DNA from: Gracilaria gracilis
Lineage: Eukaryota; Rhodophyta; Florideophyceae; Gracilariales; Gracilariaceae
Direction: 5' to 3'
Assembly: GCA_030374805.1 (NCBI GenBank)
Contig: JARGSG010000042.1
Coordinates: 62,001-126,000 of the forward strand
Length of the DNA: 64,000 nt
How positions within the stretch are numbered: position 1 is the stretch's first letter; every line of letters starts with the position of its first letter. Shown piece after piece: positions 52,680 through 62,400 of the stretch. Made by a program: the position numbers and the translations under genes. The notes beneath the pieces are model-generated. The model had not been told where the DNA came from and did not search any database. It saw nothing but the letters and a program-made list of their open reading frames with translations.

Positions 52680-53340
52680 ACGCGCTGAGCAGCACGCCGG
52701 GCGCGGGCGACGCGGCGCTAGACGTGGCGTGGGCGCTCAGGATGGGCGACGAGATCTCGGTGGAATGCTGCGTGAGGGACGGCGACGCGCTCACGGGGCG
52801 GTGGCGGCTGTGTGCCGCGGCGCGCGAGATGGACTTTGTGGACGGGCTGGGCGTGTTCGGCTGGCGGCGCGCGTGCGCGGCTTCTGGGACGGCGTGCGGC
52901 AGGTGGCACGTCTGCTGGACGAGCGGCACGTCTTTTCACATCGACTCTATGTACTACGGTGCTCAATCTAGTGGTAACGTCTCCGTCGTGATGGCGCCGT
53001 CCCTGGCGCTGGCTAAGCGCGCCACCGTATGGTCGCTGCGATCGCGCGTGCGCCTGGGCCGCGCTTCTTCGCCGCCTCGTCGCGTCGCTTCCCTCCGCCT
53101 GTTATGCACACCGGTGCTCTGTACCGCCACGTCCTCCGCTCAACCGTCGCTTCGCAATGTGCCCGTCGTCGCGCGCATGTCCTCGCCGCAGAGTTGCGAC
53201 GCCTTCCTGGCCTTTTTCGAGCGCAGGAGCATGTATTACATGAGTGCCTGCTTAGCGTTGAGCGATCGCCGTGAATGTGGCGCTGATCAGCGTGTGGTGT
53301 CGTCGCAACCTGGCCTCACTGAATGAGCTGCGAATGGCCA
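52680..53340 (+). other. GC-rich island with overlapping open frames (in both inverted-repeat arms)
   Basis: Composition jumps to roughly two-thirds G+C, unlike the TFC3 remains on its left. At 52724-52920 the frame DEISVECCVRDGDALTGRWR then VDGLGVFGWRR looks protein-like and shifts frame to FWDGVRQVARLLDERHVF. From 52989 the MAPSLALAKRATVW frame follows to about 53326. A CT microsatellite lies just upstream (52565-52582). Possibly a fragment of a foreign or plastid/mitochondrion-targeted gene; function unknown. Confidence 0.4.
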
Positions 53341-53364
53341 AGGAGTGCTCGATTTAACGGCTAT

Positions 53365-53640
53365 GTTGGCGATGCCACTTGTGTATGTTTTCCGGGTACT
53401 GTGCTCAGGGGAACCGAATACGGTAGGTACGTCCGGTTTGCGCAGAAGCGCCCCTCTTTTGGCCAATCATGTTCTGGGCATCTTGGTGAACGGAACAATC
53501 GATGTTGAAGTACTTTCACCGGTGTATACAGTAAGTCACTTCGTTTTAGACAGGTTCTGCTTTGCTGCGCTTTGGACCGTTCACGTGGGTACTTAAGACG
53601 CTTTGGGTAAGGGATCGCTGAGAAGTCGGATCCGTACGAG
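53365..53640 (+). promoter_or_regulatory. Conserved family B upstream region with CCAAT box (B4)
   Basis: Shared with B3 (58290-58565, inverted), with the chimeric gene (42965-43200) and more distantly with B2. CCAAT box at 53463-53467, about 195 bp before the ATG at 53660. The gggtacttaagacgc block at 53587 is also invariant. Confidence 0.65.
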
Positions 53641-53659
53641 CCGATATCATCGCTTCGAG

Positions 53660-54544
53660 ATGAGTGAATTGGTTGGAGAAGTGATAGTAATATCATCTGA
53701 TGAAGATTCATGCGACGTGGCGATTGCGTCGCGTGGCACTAAACGGGGGCTAGACCCGATCACGGAAAACGCCGAGAACACCGCGAAACGCATTCGAATT
53801 GGATTTGGGGGAGGGATGGGGAGTCTGGGCGGTGGGATGAGTAGTTCGGACGAAGAGTCGCCCATTTCGGACGGGCGGACGGAAGGGGTTGTCGTAATTG
53901 GCGATGATGTCAAAGTTCCGCGAGTAGTTGACAGCAATGGAACACGGGTGGCATGGAAGATGTGGTTGGTGAAATTGGAGAGGATGAAGCCGAGGATTTT
54001 CACTAGCGCTGAGGCTAAGCTTCAAGTTCGGTTGAGAGCAAAGCGAGGGAAGTCTGTGTACGATGGAATTGGAGTTACGGAAGCCAACTGTTTGGGGTTG
54101 CGCAAGGTCCTTCAGACATACCGTGGTGAATGTGAAGTGAGTGGAGATCAAGGAAAGAGCAAGGCTCTGAAGCTCCTCACAACCACTGTTTCGCAATTCT
54201 TGCGTTGGTCTGTTGTAGGTCTATCGTGTTCGAAACATGATGTGTGGAAAGAGGAAGCTTTATTCGACAGTATTGCTAAAGTGGAGCTCGTCGAACAGTT
54301 CATCTCATATTTCGAACGTCGCTGCGAACCACGGACGGTTAGAGAGAAGACTGCAAATCTGTTGCTTGTCTGCGAATCCGCTTCTTCGGCAGCAAGTGGG
54401 AAACGAACGATAGAATGCCTCGCTGACGTCTCCCTGCTGTTACAAAGCGTGACTGGGAAAAGAGGCAGGAGACTCAGCGCTAAGATTCAGAATCGTCTAT
54501 CTTCGGGAAACGACTTTGGATATTGGACGGACGAAGAAGACTAA
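53660..54544 (+). pseudogene. Family B protein (B4), truncated before the recombinase domain
   Basis: ATG 53660: MSELVGEVIVISSDEDSCDV, RGTKRGLDPITENAENTAKR, the family core (MKPRIFTSAEAKLQV, GIGVTEANCLGLRK) and part of the helical middle domain (TVSQFLRWSVVG, FERRCEPRTVREKT). It ends at TAA 54542-54544 after about 294 residues (SSGNDFGYWTDEED). The whole catalytic third seen in B3 is missing. The N-terminal 60 codons lie in the inverted-repeat arm; the rest is outside it. Confidence 0.75.
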
Positions 54545-54851
54545 TTCTCCTCTCGCACATCTCAGCTCTTTGGCATTACATTTGCCACCTGTTCTCCTAA
54601 TCTCCCCATATATGGTCATGCACGTGGCGCTTTAGTTGAAAATGTTCTACGTAGATCACATTATCGTCCTGTAGCACCCCTTCCAGCCCATCCAGCCCTG
54701 GCTGAGGCCGCCGTAAAAGACGCTCAAGCTCTCGGACATAATGTCTTCTGTGTTTGGACAATGTACCCTTCATAGTTGCTCATGCTAAGAACTTCGGCCG
54801 TATCGCATCGTTCTTCAAGAATAAAACAGTCGAGATGTCGCGCGGCTTCTC
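54545..54851. other. Intergenic, no gene seen
   Basis: Between truncated B4 and the direct repeat holding A3. The text has no match elsewhere in the window and no supportable frame. Confidence 0.45.
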
Positions 54852-56606
54852 AACTGGTCACAATTAAGAGCGTGAGTAGACAAATGTATATGGTTCCGAC
54901 AACGGTAGGTCAATATTTCTGTCTCGTAGGTCTTCCGGTGTTCTCGCTTCAATCTCTTCACTCAACTCTAAGAGTCCAACACTCTCGTAGATAGCTTCTA
55001 CTTTGCGAAAAAGGCGGGTCATATGCAAGCGGAACTCGTCGACGTCTAGCTCGATTCCTATCGTTTCCTTTATGATTGACTCTAATTGTCGTATGACAGA
55101 GTCCATTACTTCAGGCAGAGGCCGACTCAACATCCACAGTTTGAGCTTTTCCCTCTGCTTCCCGTTGATCTTCTTTCGAGCATACTTCCTTCTGGCTGCT
55201 TTTGCACCTTCAACAGTGGCGGTATGACCAATCCACATCGCGTGACGAAGGCAGCTACTCGCGTCCTCATCGGAGAGCTCATCAAGGATGTTCCATGGAC
55301 GAAACCTCAGAGTTTCTTGCTTTCTGCAGTCAAATTCCGGCTTTATCCGTTCCTCCATACACGTAAAAATAGCGCCCGTAGACCCTTCCTTCTGCTGTGA
55401 AATGAGCGCGCATCGCAGGATATATTCAGACACCGCACACATGTGAACAACGGTTTCTTGCATTCTTACATGTGCATTGCTCTCAAACCATTCCTTCACA
55501 CACCTCTTTCTGGTAGAAAACGGACTGAACAGAGCGATAGCATCCTGACTCAATGGCATTCGTGGTATTCTCTTATGACCTATCATCATATTTCTGCCAA
55601 ACACGGTCTTCAATCCATAATAAACCAGACCAGAACATGGGTATCGACGCATGGCTTCCAGTACACAATTTGCTCTCCCTTCACTCGGCAACCTAGCCGC
55701 CCATGCGCAAACGTTTTCCCACATTCTCACGTCACCCTTCCAGAATGTACCTGCTATGTTAATTTTAAAGTTGTAGCTTGATGATATCGTTCGAGCAAAG
55801 TCCCTCGCGCTGATGGCTTGGCAGCAACCGCTCATACTTTCGTCTCCGCGCGTTTCGCCACAAGTACTCCTCACGTCCATTGCTTCCCGCACCCAATTCA
55901 CAACATCTGGAATGCTCCCTCGGAGGGAAATGGTTTCCAGTTGAGCTCCTCGTTCGGCGCATGATTTGTGTAGATTTTTATCCTTCATTGGCGAAGAGAG
56001 TCCCTTTCTTGTCAACGCGGACCGCCGCCGCACAGGCTTGTTGATTATCTTGCAGGATCTGTATAGCGATGGGCGCTGTTCATCGTTGCTGGATGGGCTT
56101 CGCATTGTAATTGGCGGCATTGTTTGCGACTCGGTAGGGACCATGGCCTTGCCAAGCACCGCAAGCCAAGTCGTAGAGAGTCGTTGCTTCAGCCAGCATA
56201 AAGCACTGGTTCCAAAGACAGCGGTGGGTACCGTTTGTACAACGGTACCGTCGAAGATACTTCGGGACGGCGACAGGGGAGCGCAGGGGAACGCAGGGGA
56301 ACGCAGCGAGGCCGCATGTGGGATATGAAAAAATCAATTTTCTTTCCGATTCGCTCTGCGCGCCCCGCCCCACTCCGCCACGGGGCGCGCTGGTTGAATT
56401 ATTATGTTGTTACAACATAATAAGCACCTTGTGGTCACCAGTGGTGACTCACCACAATGTGGTGTGTCTTGCAGGATGCAGAGCTCTGTGTCGCGTCACA
56501 CACATGGCCGACAGCCCATGTGAAGCACTCGCCCTCGCCGGCGCTAACGTCCCCCTTGTAACAGAACGCTTGTCTCGCGCCGACGTCCTCCTCTCGTTCG
56601 TCTTCC
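54852..56606. repeat. 1.76-kb direct repeat, copy 2 (partner 40052-41808)
   Basis: Contains A3 and its upstream DNA, nearly identical to copy 1. It joins the family B element end (cttgagttacaatcag) at 56611, where copy 1 runs into unrelated GC-rich DNA. Confidence 0.95.
54864..56144 (-). CDS. Family A protein (A3), unknown function
   Basis: 426 codons from ATG 56142-56144, stop at 54864. It differs from A2 at only about ten residues over its length (for instance VFGRNMM against VFGKSMK, GTFWKGD against GTIWKGD, KRCVKEW against KRSVKEW). The frame is intact, with the same basic N-terminus and helical body. It sits in the spacer of the large inverted repeat, downstream of B3 on the same strand. 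Confidence 0.75.
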   Translation of the reverse strand: MVPTESQTMPPITMRSPSSNDEQRPSLYRSCKIINKPVRRRSALTRKGLSSPMKDKNLHKSCAERGAQLETISLRGSIPDVVNWVREAMDVRSTCGETRGDESMSGCCQAISARDFARTISSSYNFKINIAGTFWKGDVRMWENVCAWAARLPSEGRANCVLEAMRRYPCSGLVYYGLKTVFGRNMMIGHKRIPRMPLSQDAIALFSPFSTRKRCVKEWFESNAHVRMQETVVHMCAVSEYILRCALISQQKEGSTGAIFTCMEERIKPEFDCRKQETLRFRPWNILDELSDEDASSCLRHAMWIGHTATVEGAKAARRKYARKKINGKQREKLKLWMLSRPLPEVMDSVIRQLESIIKETIGIELDVDEFRLHMTRLFRKVEAIYESVGLLELSEEIEARTPEDLRDRNIDLPLSEPYTFVYSRS

Positions 56607-56610
56607 TGGC

Positions 56611-56735
56611 CATAGACTTGAGTTACAATCAGTAGCTAATCTACTAGAATACCCTTACCTTCAGACAACACTAATTAAAAAGGCTCACTCTTTACACGAA
56701 GCAAAAGCGACGATGACCAACGACAAAGAGACTAA
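56611..56735 (-). repeat. Family B element 3' end, copy 2 (matches 37976-38080)
   Basis: Text starting catagacttgagttacaatc follows the family A repeat directly and precedes the stop codon of B3. Together with copy 1 it defines the downstream terminus of the family B unit. Confidence 0.8.
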
Positions 56736-58271
56736 TTACTCCTCACCGATCAAGAAGTTCTTCCAAAAACTGATGAGGTCAACTGTGTCGGACGCCAATT
56801 GTGAACTGTCATGGGCAATGTACGTGCGGCACAATTGTTCGGGCGAAGTGTTCATTTGCTGACCAAGTTTGTCCAAGACTTCAGATTCTGACAGATGGAC
56901 AAAAACTTTCCTTGTATGATGCAGTCTCATCATCATGGTTGCGTAACTACTCCGCAGATCCATAGCGGTGACTTTCTTAAGCTTCTCGTTTTGGTCGTAG
57001 AGGAACCCGTGCAGGATTCTTGTGACTACCTCAGGCTGCAGGCTCTTGCCCGTTTGAGGATGGAGCAAGAGCGGCCTAATGCTCCCAGACCAGTCCGTTC
57101 CCGCGATCCGTTCAATCAAAGGCCTAACGTAATCGATATGAAACTGTAGATACGGGAGTACCGATGCCGGAAAGACCACTTGCGGTAGGGTTATATCCCT
57201 TGGCCTCTTCTCGTCCATAGTACGCAATTCGATAAACGTACATCTATTGTTGATAAACCTCTGCAGTTCACTTTCATAAGGCACTTGTAGCTGACTGAAC
57301 ACTTGAGGGCGTTGTCCTCCCGCCATGAGCATAAGAAAGCCAGTCAGATTCTTGCACCACCTCTTCAAATTCAACTGTGATACCACGGTGGTGGAGGTCC
57401 CTCCATCTTGCCTTTGGTTGCCTCGTGTCTGCTTCATCAAGTAGTCGAGAGCAACCCGTGAGGTCCGAATCGCCGAAAAGTAATCGCGATGTGATATCAC
57501 GTTACCCAATGCTACTCTTTGCTCAATCCTTTTCTTCTTCTGACAACTGATGCGATGAGCTTGTTTACACGAATTTGCCACATTCCGGAGAATAACAGAA
57601 ACGAGTTCAAGTCTCCCTCGTTGTCCATCTCGTGCCAAAACCAAAGCCACAGAACATACCCTCTTCAAGCATGTCGCCTTTGTCCTCGCCGTGCTTGGAG
57701 CGCATCGTTTTATGAAATAATTCGTAAAGGGAACAACAAGTTTTTCTTCAGCAACGCCCTCAAATAATACTTCTCCCTTCCATACTTCTTCCTTACAACA
57801 AAAAGAGGAGGATACGCACCATCTAAGAAATTGGGAAACAGTTATTACTGTATGGTCAAGTTCGGCGCTTTGACGTCCTGTTCGCCTTTCCCTCGGCCTA
57901 AAATAGACGTCGTAGACTCTTCGCAAACCAAGACAATTCTCCGTCGTTGCGCCAATTCCAGCGTACGCACATTCGCCAGGCCGGAGCTTGACACTCAACT
58001 GCAGCTTTGCTTCTGCACTGATAAAATGATCTGGGCTCATTGTCTCCAAGTGACGAAGGTCATGGAGCCAACGACCCTGAAACTCATTCCTCATTCCTCC
58101 GCCCAAACTCCCCATCCCTCCCCCAAATCCAATTCGAATGCGTTTCGCGGTGTTCTCGGCGTTTTCCGTGATCGGGTCTAGCCCCCGTTTAGTGCCACGC
58201 GACGCAATCGCCACGTCGCATGGATCTTCATCAGATGATATTACTATCACTTCTCCAACCAATTCACTCAT
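56736..58271 (-). CDS. Family B protein (B3): putative Crypton-type tyrosine recombinase with SIM-like N-terminus
   Basis: 511 codons from ATG 58269-58271. N-terminus: MSELVGEVIVISSDED, a hydrophobic VIVI followed by Ser/Asp/Glu as in SUMO-interaction motifs, then a KR-rich stretch (NLS). Core: MSPDHFISAEAKLQLS and YAGIGATTENCLGLRRVYDV (residues about 75-120); helical middle; C-terminal third fits a tyrosine recombinase: GGQRPQV (Arg 321), DEKRPRDITLP (Lys 355), TAMDLRSSYATMMM (Arg 440; the His of HxxR is Met, as is frequent in eukaryotic YR elements) and MNTSPEQLCRTY (Tyr 484). The order and spacing, 119 residues from first to second Arg and 44 more to Tyr, suit the fold. Element length with conserved flanks is about 2 kb with no reverse transcriptase, as in Cryptons. 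The only copy here that keeps all four residues. Confidence 0.72.
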   Translation of the reverse strand: MSELVGEVIVISSDEDPCDVAIASRGTKRGLDPITENAENTAKRIRIGFGGGMGSLGGGMRNEFQGRWLHDLRHLETMSPDHFISAEAKLQLSVKLRPGECAYAGIGATTENCLGLRRVYDVYFRPRERRTGRQSAELDHTVITVSQFLRWCVSSSFCCKEEVWKGEVLFEGVAEEKLVVPFTNYFIKRCAPSTARTKATCLKRVCSVALVLARDGQRGRLELVSVILRNVANSCKQAHRISCQKKKRIEQRVALGNVISHRDYFSAIRTSRVALDYLMKQTRGNQRQDGGTSTTVVSQLNLKRWCKNLTGFLMLMAGGQRPQVFSQLQVPYESELQRFINNRCTFIELRTMDEKRPRDITLPQVVFPASVLPYLQFHIDYVRPLIERIAGTDWSGSIRPLLLHPQTGKSLQPEVVTRILHGFLYDQNEKLKKVTAMDLRSSYATMMMRLHHTRKVFVHLSESEVLDKLGQQMNTSPEQLCRTYIAHDSSQLASDTVDLISFWKNFLIGEE

Positions 58272-58289
58272 CTCGAAGCGATGATATCG

Positions 58290-58600
58290 GCTCGTACGGA
58301 TCCGACTTCTCAGCGATCCCTTACCCAAAGCGTCTTAAGTACCCACGTGAACGGTCCAAAGCGCAGCAAAGCAGAACCTGTCTAAAACGAAGTGACTTAC
58401 TGTATACACCGGTGAAAGTACTTCAACATCGATTGTTCCGTTCACCAAGATGCCCAGAACATGATTGGCCAAAAGAGGGGCGCTTCTGCGCAAACCGGAC
58501 GTACCTACCGTATTCGGTTCCCCTGAGCACAGTACCCGGAAAACATACACAAGTGGCATCGCCAACATAGCCGTTAAATCGAGCACTCCTTGGCCATTCG
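58290..58600 (-). promoter_or_regulatory. Conserved family B upstream region with CCAAT box (B3)
   Basis: Inverted copy of 53330-53640. The reverse-strand CCAAT lies at 58464-58468, about 195 bp before the ATG. Conservation with the diverged B2 upstream region suggests a functional promoter or element terminus. Confidence 0.65.
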
Positions 58601-59250
58601 CAGCTCATTCAGTGAGGCCAGGTTGCGACGACACCACACGCTGATCAGCGCCACATTCACGGCGATCGCTCAACGCTAAGCAGGCACTCATGTAATACAT
58701 GCTCCTGCGCTCGAAAAAGGCCAGGAAGGCGTCGCAACTCTGCGGCGAGGACATGCGCGCGACGACGGGCACATTGCGAAGCGACGGTTGAGCGGAGGAC
58801 GTGGCGGTACAGAGCACCGGTGTGCATAACAGGCGGAGGGAAGCGACGCGACGAGGCGGCGAAGAAGCGCGGCCCAGGCGCACGCGCGATCGCAGCGACC
58901 ATACGGTGGCGCGCTTAGCCAGCGCCAGGGACGGCGCCATCACGACGGAGACGTTACCCTAGATTGAGCACCGTAGTACATAGAGTCGATGTGAAAGACG
59001 TGCCGCTCGTCCAGCAGACGTGCCACCTGCCGCACGCCGTCCCAGAAGCCGCGCACGCGCGCCGCCAGCCGAACACGCCCAGCCCGTCCACAAAGTCCAT
59101 CTCGCGCGCCGCGGCACACAGCCGCCACCGCCCCGTGAGCGCGTCGCCGTCCCTCACGCAGCATTCCACCGAGATCTCGTCGCCCATCCTGAGCGCCCAC
59201 GCCACGTCTAGCGCCGCGTCGCCCGCGCCCGGCGTGCTGCTCAGCGCGTT
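58590..59250 (-). other. GC-rich island, right-arm copy
   Basis: Inverted copy of 52680-53340, including the MAPSLALAKRATVW frame (58943-58605). It differs from the left copy by small indels near 58970, where the two upstream frames (VDGLGVFGWRR, FWDGVRQVARLL) end differently. Confidence 0.6.
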
Positions 59251-59428
59251 GAGCCCGTTAGAGTGTTGGCCTTTCTTGTGAGAGAGCGTTTCTTTGAGCA
59301 GAAACGTTCTGCACCAAGCTATAATTGAGCTAGTGCACTCATAAACAGAGAGAGAGAGAGAGCGCGTTGAGCACGCAGTCTCTCACACCGCGGATCAGCT
59401 GCTCATCCGCCGCTCCGTGGGTGTCGCG

Positions 59429-62400
59429 CTACCACGCCACCGCCTTGTTGCTCTTCGGCCACACGTCTTGTTGTACCACCAGCGCCTCGCAATGGCTGCG
59501 GCTCACGACAGCACCCACCCCGTGCCACGCACCAAACTGCTCGTCGCTCACGTCGCCTTGCTCCACCACGAACCGATGTATGCATCCGTCGCGAAGCAGC
59601 GCTTGTAGACCCCACACCGCTGCCGCCCTTTCCTCGTCGTTTCGCGCCTTTATCAGCTCCAGCAGCTCGCTCAATAGTTTCCCCCTGCTTCCGCTCTCCC
59701 CGATTGCGCACAGCAGTCGTCGTCGTGCTTCGCTCTTCAGTTCGCTTCGTACTCCATTACGCCGCTTGCGTTTCACATCCCAAGTCCAGTCGTTTTCTAC
59801 GCGCTTCACAGCTAATCGTATCGCCTCCTTGCTCGCGCTGCTCTTCGACATTCTTGCCATCATGCACACCCCGTCGTTCATAAAGAACATCTTCTTCGTC
59901 AGTAAGTTAGTGGCCACATTGGAAACAGACGCCTCTGCTCTGTCACAAACCGCCTCTCTCAGCTTGCTTTTCTCCCAGCACACTTCGTTCTCCGCCTTGT
60001 AAATTTCCGCCATCCATCTCGTGCTCACTTCATCCTCGTCTCTTAGCATGCTCAAGTACCCATTGCCGCCTCCTTTCTTCGTAGCCACGAAGCTCCCACT
60101 ACCATTATCTCTCTCATCCCTGTAAATAAGCACCCCACGAAGAAAAAGTCTGTCCCTTGCCAGAGCAACATCACTCCAGCAAAACTTATCCAACAGCTCC
60201 CGACTTTTCTCGCTGTCTTGTCTATAACTGTGTTCCCGTCCCACGATTTGTACAACCAGCTCAACCAGTTCTTGTCTATACTTTCGACGCCCGCAGCTGT
60301 CTTGTATCGCCCTCACGTTTTCTTCTTCATTGCTGCGCCCGTTAGCCTCAGTTTCGATACTTGCACGCCGTACGTCCTCGTGCTTGTCTTCATCCCTCAA
60401 AACTCCCGCTAACATTGCACTATCCTTGCCGTTCTTCTTGCCCACTTCGGTCTCATTTTGACTTGCAGCGCTCGTCCAGTTCTCCGTACACCAAACCATC
60501 CAACTCAAACTCCCTCAAAATCAGTCGCCCTGCGCTCTTACAACTGGGCAGGTCACTAGCATTGTGGGTGGAAAGTTCCACTTTTGCAGTATACTTAAGA
60601 TCATGCTTCTGTAAGGCAATGAACGCACGAAGAACATGTTGCAGTTCCTTCCAAGAATTTAGAACGTTCTCCACGCACTGAGACAGTCTCATCTTGGCGG
60701 CCTTTCCGTCGCTCTACATAAATGAAAACCTTTCAGATATCTGCCCTTGGATAACCACTTTTAAAGCCAATGAATCTAATGCTGATCTCATCATCGCAAT
60801 ATCACAGAACTTCACCATAGCATTCACCAACGACTTCACACTCATAAGAACTGTTTGGTGGATTCCCATTTCTTCTTCAAGCTTCGTACGGACATACCAA
60901 CTGATCCAATTCGTTACGGTCCTCCATTCTAGAGCCTTGGTATTATTACAGCAATAGGCGATTGCTCTTGACCTAATGATTGCTCTGCAGACTCGTATCA
61001 TTTGTTCCACATCAACTTCCCCATCGTCGTTCTCTTGGAATTTGGCTCTTCCCTTGTCAATATCCTTTGTCTTATCAGTGGCCTTGCTCCTTGCTTTGTC
61101 CTTTTCTTCGTCCTTTGCGCTCTTACATTCTTCCTTTTCTTTGCCCTTACCTTCTAGATTGGAAGCACACTGCTCCGGATCTGTCTTTCTAGCTTTCAGA
61201 GCCTCTGGACCATCGTCTCCAGTTTGAATCATGCTGGAGAAACCTTGTCTTTTTCCCAAAGTTGGTATCCCGGCTTTAAAGTAGCAACCTTCCACTTCTG
61301 CTGCTTTCGAGCTCAAATGAAAAATGCACTTATGGTCACCAATGAACTCTTTCTCCAAGCTTTCCGGGGAAGAAGACTGTCGGTGAAGCTTGTTTCCTCG
61401 CTCACGGATCCAGGGTGGAATCGGATTCTTCATTCTATACCTTGCATAAAGCAGTTGCTTTTCATCGACGGCATAGACCTCCGGGTTGCTCGCAAAGAAG
61501 GAATTCTGTTCCTGTATTTCTCGAAAGCTTCTTCTGGTTCTTCGATGCTGAACCGTTTCAAGGGGCGGTCCACAAAACAGGTGGTGATCAGAGTGTTTGG
61601 CAAATTGAGCTCTAGCTGTACACCACTGAACAGCTAAGCATCGATTCATATTTAAGTTGATCCCTCTTTTGAAGACGAACAACCCCTGTTGCCCATCTTA
61701 TCGGAAAGTATACATCAGAGACAAAACGCATCTCTTTGTCGATTTCTTTCCAAAAGGCTTCGTTTCATCTTCAATACATTCAGTTTCCGCATGAAGAGGC
61801 CCCCGGGACATTCTACATCTAGCAAATTGCTCCAGTTCTCTCCAATAAGCATCGACGGCCTTCATACTAGAAAAGATAATCCTATGAGGTATGACCCCGG
61901 ACGGCATGCCTCTCCCAAAATCTCTGATAAGACCACCGCCAGAAAGAGCCCATTGTGAGTTACCACCAGACTCCACAAGACCAAGTTTCGTTAACGTCTG
62001 CACTAGGTTGAGAATCTGCCGGGCAGATTTCTGGCCTTCTACTTCATCTTCAAGTTTAAGGCGGACGGTGGAAATCTTTTCCTCGTTCAGAGATGAAATT
62101 ACATCGCCATGGCCATGGTATAAGCCTAAAGCAGCTGCATACTCGCTAACGGTCATATTGGAGACAATATCGCTAGTCGTAAAGCGCCCGAATACATCCA
62201 CTCGACCCGTGGCCTCAATTGTGCAATGGGCTACAGGCTGGTCAAGAACCTCAGAGTTCTGATCACGCCGCAAATGAGGTACATCGTTTTGTGAAACGAG
62301 CGCACCCTTGCCATCTTGCCTTTCAACATACCGTAGTCTATCGCCCTCAGCTTGGTTGTGCGCGTCATCTTTTTACCGACAACGTCTGCCACTACATATC

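Larger units (their letters stand above)
49063..53840 (+). repeat. Large inverted repeat, left arm (4.8 kb)
   Basis: Nearly exact reverse complement of 58090-62863. Paired coordinates sum to about 111929 across the arm (e.g. 49258 with 62671, 52500 with 59429), drifting only to 111931 near 53603, so there are very few indels; one 3-bp difference is near 49092. It contains the TFC3 C-terminal pseudogene, the GC-rich segment and family B upstream DNA plus the first codons of B4. Confidence 0.97.

Noticed and set aside
49063-53840. Interpretation of the inverted repeat as terminal inverted repeats of one DNA transposon
   Set aside because: The inner edge cuts through a family B gene and the arms contain a decayed host gene; no transposase spans the spacer and no target duplication is visible. 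A segmental inverted duplication fits better.
53366-53956. Intron removed in the 48.4-49.1 kb copy, i.e. a processed retrocopy
   Set aside because: The missing segment starts gttggc but ends ggcatg, without an AG acceptor, and it contains the family B start codon and promoter region.
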